A DNA stretch of 64,000 bases from Clostridia bacterium (GTDB lineage: Bacteria; Bacillota; DSM-521; Neomoorellales; SLTJ01), in contig JANLFO010000005.1 of the NCBI GenBank assembly GCA_024653205.1, positions 1 to 64,000 of the forward strand, given 5' to 3'. A program made the translations under genes and the position numbers. The stretch's first letter is position 1. Each line of letters begins with the position of its first letter. Below the pieces are notes generated by a model that saw only the letters and a list, made by a program, of their open reading frames with translations, did not search any database and was not told where the DNA came from. Of this stretch, positions 1 to 8,085 are shown piece after piece.

Positions 1-2
1 TA

Positions 3-404
3 GAAGCCATACCCCAGACCCTGACCACCACGAGGGGACTGGGCCCGGTTTCGGCCGCCGGCATTATTGCCGAAATCGGCGATATCAGCCGTTTCAAAGA
101 TCAGGCTGCCTTGGCTCAGTACGCCGGCCTCACTTGGACCCGCTACCAGTCAGGCGACTTCGACGCCGAGGAACGCCGCTTGACCAAGACCGGCAACCGC
201 TACCTGCGCTACTACCTGGTTCAGGCCGCTAACTCGTTGCGGGTGCACAACGAAGAATACAAGGCCTACTACCAGGCTAAGTACCGCGAGGCTAGCAAGC
301 ACCAGCATAAACGAGCGCTGGTGTTGACCGCCCGCAAACTGGTCAGACTGGTCTTTGCCCTGCTGAGCAAAGGCCAAATCTATAAGGGGACGGTGGTGGA
401 TTAG
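3..404 (+). CDS. IS110-family transposase, C-terminal part (enters from left edge)
   Basis: The reading frame is open from the window edge to a TAG at 402-404, so only the last 133 or so codons are visible. The residues GLGPVSAAGIIAEIGD followed by RFKDQAALAQYAGL are the helix-hairpin-helix-containing C-terminal domain (Transposase_20 type) of IS110/IS116/IS902 transposases, and the KTGNRYLRYYLVQAA stretch is also typical. IS110 enzymes carry an N-terminal DEDD catalytic domain, which would lie left of the window. I cannot tell whether the full element is intact. The following sequence to about 560 probably contains its right end, which lacks terminal inverted repeats in this family. Confidence 0.88.
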   Translation, partial: EAIPQTLTTTRGLGPVSAAGIIAEIGDISRFKDQAALAQYAGLTWTRYQSGDFDAEERRLTKTGNRYLRYYLVQAANSLRVHNEEYKAYYQAKYREASKHQHKRALVLTARKLVRLVFALLSKGQIYKGTVVD

Positions 405-704
405 TTCCGCTCTAAAACCTCCTTCCGCTGCTTTGTTGCCAACTTCTACCATGCAGTTGGGCAAGGTTATTATTGTCTCTTTAAGGTGTGTGCTGCTACA
501 TCAACTGGTTTCTGGGGCTTGACTTTTTACCGTGAGTCTTTCATACCCATAGGCTATTCACCCGGGCCCAAGGGGTGAAAGGAAGGGTGGAAACGGCAGG
601 GGGCAGGTCGAGGCCGCCAGCTCAAGGAGAAGGGATCAGGTATTCCGAAGGAAAAGGGAATCGGTGGCAGTAGAGGACCCGGCCGGCCGGGACGGAGCCG
701 ACGC
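405..704. other. Intergenic stretch after the IS110 gene
   Basis: No credible coding region is seen. The first part is less GC-rich than the surroundings and probably belongs to the non-coding right end of the IS110 element. The rest is purine-rich spacer leading to the stop codon of the toxin gene. No hairpin terminator with a T-run was recognised. Confidence 0.5.
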
Positions 705-1148
705 TCAGCCCCTTTCGGCCTTATCGCGGTTGATCCAGAGGATTCTTACCCGGTCGGCTACGCGCCGGAATTCCCGGTCGCCGGTAACCAAGGCGGCGCC
801 CTTCTCTGCCGCCAGGGCGGCGGCAAAGCAGTCCGCGTAGGAGATACCGCCCGGGGCCTTCAGCTCTGCAGCGGCCCGGGCCCGTTCCCAGGTGACGTCT
901 ACCACGGTGATTGACCCTGCGCGGCGCAATTCATCTACCACCGACTCGGCGGCTTCCTTCCCTCGCTCGCGCAGGAGGATGTAATACACCTCGCCCAGGT
1001 TAACAGCGCTAACGTAAAAGCGGAAGCCCGGGGTCTCAAGCAGTTCCTTAACCTTCTCCCCACCTTCTTCCGCTTCCAGGAAGGCGAGCAAGGAGTAGGC
1101 ATCCAAGACGCAGATCCCTTCAGCCTTCTTTCTTGAGCTCGCGCGCAT
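705..1148 (-). CDS. vapC: PIN-domain ribonuclease toxin (VapC type)
   Basis: A 147-residue PIN-domain protein. The acidic residues expected for the metal-dependent RNase fold are visible: Asp16 in VLDAYSLLAFLE, Glu in NLGEVYY, Asp in SYADCFAAALA and Asp in VTGDREF. VapC toxins cleave RNA (often tRNA or rRNA) and are held inactive by their cognate antitoxin. The ATG at 1148 has a good ribosome site (GGAGGA, 6 bases upstream) lying inside the preceding antitoxin gene, so the two genes overlap by 29 bases and are translationally coupled. It is transcribed toward the IS110 remnant. The family call is firm; the RNA target is unknown. Confidence 0.88.
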   Translation of the reverse strand: MRASSRKKAEGICVLDAYSLLAFLEAEEGGEKVKELLETPGFRFYVSAVNLGEVYYILLRERGKEAAESVVDELRRAGSITVVDVTWERARAAAELKAPGGISYADCFAAALAAEKGAALVTGDREFRRVADRVRILWINRDKAERG

Positions 1149-1356
1149 GCTCTTCCTCCAGCGCCCGGACCAGTCCGGAGTCCCCTTTCAGTGCGCCGTA
1201 GAGACAGACAAAGGGCCTTTCCTGCAGTGGCACGAGCACCAGCCTGCCCTCGGACACCCGGAGCTCAAACTTGTCTCCTCGTTTAATGGCGTGGGCCTTA
1301 CGGATTTCAGCGGGAATGATTATCTGCCCCTTTGAGGACACGGTTACTATGGTCAT
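1120..1356 (-). CDS. vapB: AbrB/SpoVT-type antitoxin of the PIN toxin
   Basis: A 78-residue protein opening with TIVTVSSKGQIIIPAEIRKA, the swapped-hairpin AbrB/MazE/SpoVT DNA-binding domain; the rest is an acidic and basic helical tail of the kind that wraps the toxin. It starts at ATG 1356 behind GGAGGGAAG. Antitoxin-first order, short length and the 29-base overlap with the PIN gene make a type II toxin-antitoxin operon very likely. Antitoxins of this class normally autorepress the operon; I did not find a clear operator palindrome in the short upstream gap. Confidence 0.85.
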   Translation of the reverse strand: MTIVTVSSKGQIIIPAEIRKAHAIKRGDKFELRVSEGRLVLVPLQERPFVCLYGALKGDSGLVRALEEEHARELKKEG

Positions 1357-1404
1357 GCCTTACTTCCCTCCTTGCTTACATTGTAGGCGTAAGGCAAATC
1401 CATG

Positions 1405-1941
1405 TCAACGGACACGCGGATCGTACCCACGGCCTTGACCGCCGGGACCGTATAGGGGAAGCGCATCCAGGCGGTTGCCGCTCAAGAGCCGGGTGAGGCG
1501 CCGCGCCGCCCGCAGCACCGGGCGGGAAAGGCCCGCGCCCGGCTCGAGGTTAAGGGGCTGGACCGCAACCACGGTGAACTCGGAGCAGAGTCGGGCAAGA
1601 TAGCCGGCCAGCAGGGGCCAGGGCAGGCGGTGGCCGGGTACGGCCGCGGCGGCCAGATCTTCCGGACGCAGACGGCGGAGGCTGCCGGGCACCAGGCCCA
1701 TGACCGCGGCGTCCACCACCACCAGCCGCCGGGGCGCCAGGGCGCGTACCCGGCCGGTGAAGTTTTCCGGCGCCGTCCCGCAGTCTATAGCCTGCCAGCC
1801 GGGTAGCCTGAGCCGGCGGGCGAGCCAGGGCCCCACCCCGTCGTCCCCCAGCCAGGGGCTGCCAACGCCCAGCAGCAGGTCGAACCGGGCCGCAGCCCGT
1901 ACCCGGCTCCGGCCGCCGGGATGCGGAGCCGGTCCGCCCAT
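1405..1941 (-). CDS. hycI: Hydrogenase maturation endopeptidase, HycI type
   Basis: The protein contains LLLGVGSPWLGDDGVG near its start, then TAPENFTGRVRAL, VVVDAAVMG and PGHRLPWPL. These are the hallmarks of HycI/HyaD-type proteases that cut the C-terminal tail off the [NiFe] hydrogenase large subunit after nickel insertion; the two Asp and one His that bind nickel are all there. It is the last gene of the hydrogenase operon, whose large subunit has just such a removable tail. The start is uncertain: ATG 1941 (178 residues) fits the family length, but no ribosome site is obvious and the frame stays open upstream to 2199 through low-complexity Arg/Pro/Gly sequence that I do not believe is coding. 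Confidence 0.85.
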   Translation of the reverse strand: MGGPAPHPGGRSRVRAAARFDLLLGVGSPWLGDDGVGPWLARRLRLPGWQAIDCGTAPENFTGRVRALAPRRLVVVDAAVMGLVPGSLRRLRPEDLAAAAVPGHRLPWPLLAGYLARLCSEFTVVAVQPLNLEPGAGLSRPVLRAARRLTRLLSGNRLDALPLYGPGGQGRGYDPRVR

Positions 1942-2173
1942 CGCCAGACGACGGCGGCAGGAAGAACGGCCGGGAGCCGGCCGAACCCGGCCCGGTGCGC
2001 CCGGGTGCGGGCGGGGCGGTGAAAGCCGAAGTGTCAACGCCGAAGAGGTACGGCTCGGGCCGCGCGACGGCCCGGCAGGAGGAGCAAGAGAGGAGGAGCG
2101 GCGGGGAAACGGGCCGTTACGGTGCGGCCGCGACCGGGCCTTCCCAGCCCGCGAGGCGTGCGGGCCCCCGGCG
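1942..2173. other. Very GC-rich spacer between mbhN and hycI
   Basis: This 232-base gap inside an otherwise tightly packed operon has no recognisable coding content. Every open frame gives low-complexity Arg/Pro/Gly/Ala protein. It could hold an RNA structure or simply be degenerate spacer. It resembles the dispersed repeat family only in base composition. Confidence 0.4.
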
Positions 2174-2572
2174 CTAGCCGCGGACCAGGGACGGCGCATA
2201 CTTGTCCTCGCTCGCCAGCAGGAACTCGGGGGTGAGGCTTAAGGCCTGGCGGCTGCAGATCTCCGTGCACTGGCCGCAGGCGATGCAGCGGGAGAGGTAG
2301 ACTCTTATCTTCTTCTCCTCGGGCCGGTGCTCTATGGCCCGGGTGGGGCACACCCGCCGGCACAACCGGCAGCCGGTGCAGCGCTCCGGATCGTAGGCCA
2401 GGGAGCCCCGGAAGTCCGGAGGCACCGGCACCGGCGGGTTGATCCGGGCCCGGCCCTCGGCCACCGCCTCCAGCAGCCGGGTTACCGAGCGCGGGGCGTA
2501 CCGCACCGGGAAAGGATTGGTGAAGGGACGGCGGAAGAGCTGCTTGATCAGCTCGCGGGCCATTACGGTCAT
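2174..2572 (-). CDS. mbhN: Mbh hydrogenase ferredoxin-like subunit (NuoI/MbhN)
   Basis: A 132-residue protein with two 4Fe-4S motifs, CTGCRLCRRVCP and CIACGQCTEIC, matching the NuoI/EchF/MbhN subunit that passes electrons from ferredoxin to the small subunit of the hydrogenase module. The N-terminal amphipathic stretch (LIKQLFRRPFTNPFPVRYAP) is typical of this subunit and docks on the membrane arm. The start is at ATG 2572 after GGGGTGACG; a second ATG lies at 2563. It follows mbhM by 19 bases and is the last structural gene of the operon. Confidence 0.92.
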   Translation of the reverse strand: MTVMARELIKQLFRRPFTNPFPVRYAPRSVTRLLEAVAEGRARINPPVPVPPDFRGSLAYDPERCTGCRLCRRVCPTRAIEHRPEEKKIRVYLSRCIACGQCTEICSRQALSLTPEFLLASEDKYAPSLVRG

Positions 2573-2591
2573 CGGATCGTCACCCCGCTCC

Positions 2592-3605
2592 CTAGATTAG
2601 GAAGTGGTCCAGGGCCACCAGAACGAGCCCTACCACGCTTATGCCCAGCACCGGCATCCAGTAGGCGTAGGCGATCTGGTCGATCTTGAAGCGGGCCAGC
2701 ACCACCCGGAAGTAGGTGACCGCGGCCAGCATCACCGCCAGCACCTTCACCCAGAAGAAGACGAAGTCCACCAGTACTGCCCACCAGCCGCCCAGGGAAA
2801 GGGGGCCGGAAAGGCCGTAGGGGAAGAAGAGGGCCACGATCAGGGCGGCCAGCACCAGGGTCTTGACCGCGTCGGCCAGGTAGAACAGGGCCAGGTTGCG
2901 GCCTGAGTACTCAGCCAAGAGCCCCCCGGCCAGTTCTTCGTGCGCCTCCGGCGCGTCGAAAGGAAGGTTGGAGAGTTCGGCCGGCGTGACCATGACCAGC
3001 GCCGCCAGGGCCAGGACAAGCCCTACCCCGCCCGCCAGCTCTACCGTGCCCCACACCGGGCAGAGGCTGAAGGCGGCCAGGGAAAAAGGAGGCGCGCCGG
3101 CCCAGGCCGCCCCGGCGCCCGCGGTGAGGCTCAGCTTCCAGGCCAGGGTGATCATCACCGCCGCCAGGGGGAACTCGTAGCTCATCATCATTACCATTTC
3201 CCTCTGGGCGCCCACGGCGGCGTAGGGCGAGCCCGAGGCGAAGCCCCCCACCACCATGGCCACCGCCGGCAGGGTGAGGAGGTAGAGGATGAGGATGAGG
3301 TCGCCCTCCTGGCCCAGGAGGGGCCATAGGTTGCCCAGAGGCAGGTAGAAGAGCACGGTCAAGGTGGCGGCCAGGGCCAGCACCGGCGCGAAGTTGAAGA
3401 GCCAGGGGATGCTGTTCTCGGGAACGATGGTTTCCTTGAGCAAAAGCTTGCGCAGGTCCCAGAAGGGCTGCCAGACGGGCGGGCCGATCCGGCCCTGCAG
3501 CCTTGCCGCCAGCTTGCGGTCGATGCCCTTAAAGAGCAAGGCCAGAACCAGTCCCAGGACTATTGCCGCCAAACCGCCGCCGATCAGCCATAAAGCGCCG
3601 AGCAC
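2592..3605 (-). CDS. mbhM: Mbh hydrogenase membrane subunit (NuoH/HycD/MbhM)
   Basis: A 337-residue polytopic membrane protein of the complex I subunit 1 family. KGIDRKLAARLQGRIGPP near the N-terminus and FDAPEAHEELAGGLLAEYSG in the middle are the conserved loops that contact the hydrogenase module. The start is GTG 3605, preceded by GAGGAGG at 8 bases; the frame continues upstream but only through antisense-like sequence of the large-subunit gene. It overlaps the end of mbhL by 22 bases, so translation is coupled. In Mbh and complex I this subunit links the peripheral electron-transfer arm to the ion-pumping arm. Confidence 0.93.
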   Translation of the reverse strand: MLGALWLIGGGLAAIVLGLVLALLFKGIDRKLAARLQGRIGPPVWQPFWDLRKLLLKETIVPENSIPWLFNFAPVLALAATLTVLFYLPLGNLWPLLGQEGDLILILYLLTLPAVAMVVGGFASGSPYAAVGAQREMVMMMSYEFPLAAVMITLAWKLSLTAGAGAAWAGAPPFSLAAFSLCPVWGTVELAGGVGLVLALAALVMVTPAELSNLPFDAPEAHEELAGGLLAEYSGRNLALFYLADAVKTLVLAALIVALFFPYGLSGPLSLGGWWAVLVDFVFFWVKVLAVMLAAVTYFRVVLARFKIDQIAYAYWMPVLGISVVGLVLVALDHFLI

Positions 3606-4837
3606 GGCACCACCCTCCTCGTCTTTTCCGCGCAGAGGCGCAACAGTTCCTCCCCGGTCAGCACCTCGCGGCCGCCGGCCGGGGTGCTTCTCACCGCCAG
3701 CATCCGGTCGGTGCAGGAAAGGCAGGGGTCGATGGAGGCCACGATGATGGGAATGTCCGCTATCTGCGCCCCTTCCATCATGGGCACCAGGGCCGCCAGG
3801 TTGGCGTAGGTGGGAGCCCGGACCTTCCACACCGCCACGTTTTCCTCCCCTTCGGCCAGCCGCACGAAGTGGTAGACCTCCCCCCGCGGCGCCTCCAGGG
3901 CGCTGGTAGCCTCGCCCCCGGCCTGCTTCAGGCTGTTGAGCAGCCTGGTCAGTTTGGGCTCGGCCACCGCCGGCCCGGAAGGCAGGTTATCCAGGCAGGC
4001 CTCCAGGATGTCGAGGGACTGGGCCACCTCCCCCAGCCGCACCAGGACGCGGTCGTAGACGTCGCCGAGGGTCTCGGCGCCGAGCTTCGCCGGGGTTACG
4101 GCCTCCACCGCCAGGTCCGCGTAGGCGCAGTAGGGCAGGTCCTGGCGCAGGTCGGCGGGGATGCCCGAGGCCCGCTTGGTGGGGCCCACGGCGCCGGTCT
4201 CCCAGGCCGCCCGCTCGGGCAGCACCCCCACCCCCCGGGTACGGAGGCGGATGCTGGGGTCGTCCAGGAAGGCCTGCTTCAGCCGGTCAAAGAGTTCCCG
4301 GTAATGCTTCAGATTCTCCCGCACCTTGGCCGCGCCCTCGGGAGTAAGGTCCCGGCGCACGCCGCCGATGGTCATAAACCCGTAGTTCACGCGGTTCCCG
4401 GTGAGGTACTCCAGCACGTCCATGACCTCTTCCCGGACCCGCCAGGTGTAGTAAAAGAGGGAGTCGAAGCCCAGCATGTGCGCGGCCACGCCCGCCCAGA
4501 GGATGTGGGAGTGCAGCCGCTCCAGCTCCGCTACCACGGTGCGCAGATAGTCCGCCCGGGGCGGTACCGTTATGCCCAGGGCGTATTCCACCGCCAGGCA
4601 GAAGTTCAGGGCGTGGGATACGGAGCAGATGCCGCAGATGCGCTCCGCCAGGTAGATTACCTGGATGGGGTTCCTCTGCATGCCCATGTACTCGATGCCC
4701 CGGTGAACCCAGCCGGGTTTGAAGCGCATCGACCTGACCCGCTCGCCCTCGAGCTCGAAGACGAAGCTTACCGGCTCTTTCAGCCCCGGGTGCACCGGCC
4801 CGAAGGGGATGCGGTAGGTGTAGGTATGCTCGGCCAT
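3584..4837 (-). CDS. mbhL: Mbh [NiFe] hydrogenase large subunit (MbhL)
   Basis: A 417-residue group 4 [NiFe] hydrogenase large subunit (NuoD/HycE relative). All four nickel-binding cysteines are present: Cys68 and Cys71 in ERICGICSVSH, Cys372 and Cys375 in DPCLSCTDR. That separates it from Mbx/Mbs sulfur-reducing relatives and complex I, which have lost them. A 39-residue tail follows Arg378, as expected for a precursor cut by a HycI protease, and hycI sits at the operon end. In Mbh the enzyme reduces protons with electrons from ferredoxin. The start is ATG 4837, 9 bases after mbhK. Confidence 0.95.
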   Translation of the reverse strand: MAEHTYTYRIPFGPVHPGLKEPVSFVFELEGERVRSMRFKPGWVHRGIEYMGMQRNPIQVIYLAERICGICSVSHALNFCLAVEYALGITVPPRADYLRTVVAELERLHSHILWAGVAAHMLGFDSLFYYTWRVREEVMDVLEYLTGNRVNYGFMTIGGVRRDLTPEGAAKVRENLKHYRELFDRLKQAFLDDPSIRLRTRGVGVLPERAAWETGAVGPTKRASGIPADLRQDLPYCAYADLAVEAVTPAKLGAETLGDVYDRVLVRLGEVAQSLDILEACLDNLPSGPAVAEPKLTRLLNSLKQAGGEATSALEAPRGEVYHFVRLAEGEENVAVWKVRAPTYANLAALVPMMEGAQIADIPIIVASIDPCLSCTDRMLAVRSTPAGGREVLTGEELLRLCAEKTRRVVPCSALYG

Positions 4838-4846
4838 AATCGGTCC

Positions 4847-5368
4847 TCACTCCAGTTCTCGCAGCAGCGACTGCACGCCGTGCTCGTCCTTGCGCCAGGG
4901 GTAGACCCCGGCGGGGAAATCCTCGGGCAGGAAGAGGTTGCCGGTTTCCGGCAGGCCGTCCACCACCACCCCGATCATCTCCTCTTTTTCCCGCTCGGTG
5001 ATGAAGGCGCCGGGAAGGAGGTCGGATAAGGAGGGCACGCGGGGGTCTTCCTTGGGCACGGTCACGCTCAAATTGAGGGGCACCGCGGCCCGGGGCCGGC
5101 CCCAGCCCAGCTCGAAGTGGTAGACCAGCTCTATGCTCTCCCCCAGGTCGGCGGCGGAGATCACCGCCAGGTGCGGCAGCCGGCCCTCCCGCTCCTCGCA
5201 CTCCTTCAGGGCCGTCACCGCCTCCCGCAGGCTTTCCCGCCCCACCCGGGCCCAGATAACCTCGTAGGTATAGCCCTTGCTGCCCGCGCTCACACTCTGC
5301 ACCCGCGTTACCTCAAAGGCCGGACCCAGCCGCTCCTCCAGCAACCGGATCAATTCCCGGCTTTCCAT
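4847..5368 (-). CDS. mbhK: Mbh hydrogenase NuoC-like subunit (MbhK)
   Basis: A 173-residue protein of the complex I 30-kDa (NuoC) family. The recognisable core is SIELVYHFELG, a proline-rich strand region and SDLLPGAFITEREKEEMIG, followed by the terminal LFLPEDFPAGVYPWRKDE. It is a structural subunit that packs against the large subunit and carries no cofactor. The gene starts 1 base after the stop of mbhJ (5370) and stops 9 bases before mbhL, so it is embedded in the operon. Confidence 0.9.
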   Translation of the reverse strand: MESRELIRLLEERLGPAFEVTRVQSVSAGSKGYTYEVIWARVGRESLREAVTALKECEEREGRLPHLAVISAADLGESIELVYHFELGWGRPRAAVPLNLSVTVPKEDPRVPSLSDLLPGAFITEREKEEMIGVVVDGLPETGNLFLPEDFPAGVYPWRKDEHGVQSLLRELE

Positions 5369-5369
5369 A

Positions 5370-5816
5370 TCAGCCCACCCCTTCTGCCGCCCGGCCCTTG
5401 GCCGCGGCCCGCTCCAGCTTGGCCCAGCACCGGACCACGCCCTGGATTACGGCCTCCGGCCGGGGCGGGCAGCCGGGAACGTACACGTCCACCGGCAGCA
5501 CCTTGTCCACCGGGCCGACCAGGTTGTAGGAATGGTGGAATACCCCGCCGCTGGCGCCGCAGGTGCCCACCACGATCACCGCCTTGGGGCCGGGCATCTG
5601 CTCGTAGATGCGGCGGGCTCGCTCGTCCATGCCCCGCACCACCGGCCCGGTGACTAAAAGCACGTCCGCGTGGCGGGGCGAGGCCACCAGCTTGATGCCG
5701 AAGCGCTCCACGTCGTAGCGGGGAGTAAGGCAGGCCAGGATCTCGATGTCGCAGCCGTTACAGGAACCGGTGTTCAGGTGAAAAACCCACAGCGCCCGGC
5801 GATAGGCAAGGTTCAC
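5370..5816 (-). CDS. mbhJ: Mbh hydrogenase small subunit (NuoB/MbhJ)
   Basis: A 148-residue small subunit with the proximal 4Fe-4S cluster ligands Cys19 and Cys22 (GSCNGCD), Cys86 (GTCGASGG) and Cys116 (PGCPPRP). This is the short, single-cluster form found in group 4 hydrogenases and NuoB. It transfers electrons from the ferredoxin-like subunit to the nickel-iron site. It lies 12 bases after mbhI and 1 base before mbhK. Confidence 0.94.
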   Translation of the reverse strand: MNLAYRRALWVFHLNTGSCNGCDIEILACLTPRYDVERFGIKLVASPRHADVLLVTGPVVRGMDERARRIYEQMPGPKAVIVVGTCGASGGVFHHSYNLVGPVDKVLPVDVYVPGCPPRPEAVIQGVVRCWAKLERAAAKGRAAEGVG

Positions 5817-5828
5817 GGCCTTCCCCCC

Positions 5829-6161
5829 TCAGCTCCAGAGTAAAACTATGCTTATGATCACCAGCCCGGCCACGAACCAGGCCAGGTAGTCGGCGGCTAT
5901 GCCGGTGTGCCCGGCCTGCAGCGGCCGGTAGTAACCCCTGAGGGCTTCGAGAAAGCCCCAGTAGATGTTTCCCGCCCGCAGGTGCTCCTTTTCCCTTTCC
6001 GGCTGCCCGGACAAGAAGGGCTTGGTCTGCTCGGTTCCCTTCTGGTAGCCCGCCCGGCCTAGAGCCCGGATAATGAGGGTAATGGCCAGGGCCAGGGCCA
6101 GGGCCACAAGCCAGAAAATAGGGTGCCAGAAGCCGCTTCCGGTAACCAGGGTCTCCAACAC
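5829..6161 (-). CDS. mbhI: Mbh hydrogenase membrane subunit MbhI
   Basis: A 110-residue protein with two transmembrane helices, one near residues 12-35 and one near 88-109, joined by a cytoplasmic loop with EHLRAGNIYWGFLEALRGYY. The position between the MrpD-like mbhH and the small subunit mbhJ, the length and the topology match MbhI, which in the Pyrococcus complex bridges the Mrp-like pump and the hydrogenase arm. The identity rests mainly on gene order. Its stop is 12 bases from mbhJ, and it starts at the base before mbhH ends. Confidence 0.78.
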   Translation of the reverse strand: MLETLVTGSGFWHPIFWLVALALALAITLIIRALGRAGYQKGTEQTKPFLSGQPEREKEHLRAGNIYWGFLEALRGYYRPLQAGHTGIAADYLAWFVAGLVIISIVLLWS

Positions 6162-7733
6162 TTACCTTCCCCCCATGACCTGGGCAATATAGACCGCCTG
6201 CTGGGCCAGGGCCTGCGCCGCCGGGCTGACCAGGGTGTTGACGATCAGCTGCGGGAACAGGCCGAAGAACACCACCACCGCCGCCAGAACGCCCATGCCG
6301 ACGCGCATGCCGGCCGGCACCTCTTCTACCTTTCGGTAGGCGGGCAGCTCCGGCCCCAGGAAGGCGCTCTGGAACACCTTTACGAAGGAGGCCAGGGTGA
6401 GGATGCTCACCACCATGGCGATCACCGCCAGCACCGGGTTGAAACGGTAGACGGATTCGTAAATCAGGAGTTTGGAGGCAAATCCGTTGAAGGGCGGCAG
6501 GCCGGCGATGGCCGCGGCGCCGATCATGAAGCAGACCGTGGTGAAGCGCATGCGGTGGGCCAGCCCGCCCATGACGTTGAGGTCCTCGGTGCCGGTCCGG
6601 TAGAATAGCGCGCCGGCGGTGAGGAACAGAAGCCCCTTGTACATGGCGTGGTTGATGATGTGGAATATGCCGCCTTCCATGGCCTTGAGGCCGTACTCCC
6701 TGAAGGCCACCGGATCGGCGAGCACCGCCAGGCCCACCCCCACCCCCAGCAGCATGTAGCCGGTCTGGGAGACGGCGTGGTAGGCCATGAGCCGCTTGAC
6801 GTCGTGCTGGGGAATGGCCATGGTCACGCCCACGAACATGGAGAGCAGGCCCAGGACGATTATCACCCAGCCCAGGACGGCGGTGGAGGGCAGGTTAAGC
6901 CCGTAAAGGCTGAAGGCCACCCGGAAGAGGCCGTAGAGGCTCGCCTGGCTCACGCTGACCAGTATGGCCGTGACCACCGCCGGCGCCCGGGAGTAGGCGT
7001 CCGGGGTGACGAAGTGCAGGGGCACGGCTCCGGCCTTCATGGCCAAGGCGGCCACCAACAGGGCCAGCGCCAGCTTTTCCACCGGCCCCACCCGCAACTG
7101 GGCGGCCAGGGAAGCGAAGTTCAGGGCGTCGTAGCGGCCGTAGAGAATGCCTACGGCCACGAGCACCAGCAGCGCTCCGAAGGTGCCCAGGAGCAGGTAC
7201 TTGAAGCCGGCCTCGGCGGGCTCGGGCTCCTGCCTCCAGAAGGCCACCAGGGCGGAGGCGGCGATGGAGCTTACCTCCAGGAAGACGAAGAAGTTAAAGG
7301 CGTCGCCGGTGAGCTCCATGCCCAGCATGCCGGCCAGCAGCAGCAGGAAGAGGCTGGTGAACTTGTCCAGCCCGTCCGAGCCCTCCATGAAGCGCAGGCT
7401 GTACACGGCGGTGGCCAGGGCCACCAGCGAGGCGGAGAGAACCATGAAGGCGCTCATGGCGTCCACTTCGAAGATTATGCGCACCGGGAAGCGCAGGCCC
7501 GAGGGCAGCGCCAGGCCCGGGTGGGTGGCGCCGAACACGTACACCTGCGGGCCCAGGTTCAGGACCCGGTCCAGCAGCACCAGCACCCAGAGGAAGGTGG
7601 CGGCCACGGCCAGGATCAGCCAGGTCTTGCGGGCGGCTTCCCCCAGGCGGCTCACCAGCGGGGTGGCAAAGGCGGCCAGAAGGGGCACGGCTACGACCAG
7701 TATGGGAGCGTGAACGGCCAGGTTCGCTGTCAC
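6162..7733 (-). CDS. mbhH: Mrp/complex I-type antiporter subunit D (MbhH)
   Basis: A 523-residue multi-spanning protein of the NuoL/M/N-MrpD family. The conserved core includes GDAFNFFVFLEVSSIAASAL, MKAGAVPLHFVTPDAYS (lysine helix) and a PAVVTAILVSVSQASLYGLF region. This is the large ion-translocating subunit of Mrp antiporters and of the Mbh pump arm. The gene starts 1 base after mbhG stops and runs directly into mbhI. In Mbh the subunit is thought to move Na+ or H+ when hydrogen is made. Confidence 0.93.
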   Translation of the reverse strand: MTANLAVHAPILVVAVPLLAAFATPLVSRLGEAARKTWLILAVAATFLWVLVLLDRVLNLGPQVYVFGATHPGLALPSGLRFPVRIIFEVDAMSAFMVLSASLVALATAVYSLRFMEGSDGLDKFTSLFLLLLAGMLGMELTGDAFNFFVFLEVSSIAASALVAFWRQEPEPAEAGFKYLLLGTFGALLVLVAVGILYGRYDALNFASLAAQLRVGPVEKLALALLVAALAMKAGAVPLHFVTPDAYSRAPAVVTAILVSVSQASLYGLFRVAFSLYGLNLPSTAVLGWVIIVLGLLSMFVGVTMAIPQHDVKRLMAYHAVSQTGYMLLGVGVGLAVLADPVAFREYGLKAMEGGIFHIINHAMYKGLLFLTAGALFYRTGTEDLNVMGGLAHRMRFTTVCFMIGAAAIAGLPPFNGFASKLLIYESVYRFNPVLAVIAMVVSILTLASFVKVFQSAFLGPELPAYRKVEEVPAGMRVGMGVLAAVVVFFGLFPQLIVNTLVSPAAQALAQQAVYIAQVMGGR

Positions 7734-7734
7734 T

Positions 7735-8085
7735 TTATCCGCGCAGCCTCCTTATCTCCCGCACGTCGAGCGTGCCGTAGTGCCGGTACAGGACCACGAT
7801 CAGGGAAAGCAGAAAGGCGGTCGTGGCCAGGCCGATGACTATGGAGGTCAGGGTCAGGGCCTGAGGCGTGGGGAGCACCATGGGTGTGCCTTCCGGCGCC
7901 ATGGTGTAGATGGGGGCGGTGCCGCCCTGACGGTAGCCCAGGGAAACCAGGAAGAGGTTCACCCCGGATTCCACCACGCTCATGGCCACGGCAATCTTGA
8001 TCAGGTTGCGCTCGAACAGGAGGCCGTAGACGCCGATGGCCAGCATCGCCGCCACCGCCACCAGGGGAAGATCAGCGATTCCCAC
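7735..8085 (-). CDS. mbhG: MrpC/NuoK-like subunit (MbhG)
   Basis: A 116-residue protein with three transmembrane helices. GVYGLLFERNLIKIAVAMSVVESGVNLFLVSLGY is spread over the first half and the ALTLTSIVIGLATTAFLLSLIV helix forms the third span; this is the MrpC/MnhC/NuoK signature including the glutamate in the second helix. It overlaps mbhF by 14 bases and precedes mbhH by 1 base. In the complex it sits next to the MrpD-like pump subunit. Confidence 0.92.
   Translation of the reverse strand: MGIADLPLVAVAAMLAIGVYGLLFERNLIKIAVAMSVVESGVNLFLVSLGYRQGGTAPIYTMAPEGTPMVLPTPQALTLTSIVIGLATTAFLLSLIVVLYRHYGTLDVREIRRLRG

Noticed and set aside
1405-2199. HycI starting at 2199 (264 residues)
   Set aside because: The first 86 residues are low-complexity and lack family resemblance, and the region overlaps the end of mbhN; start 1941 gives the usual length.
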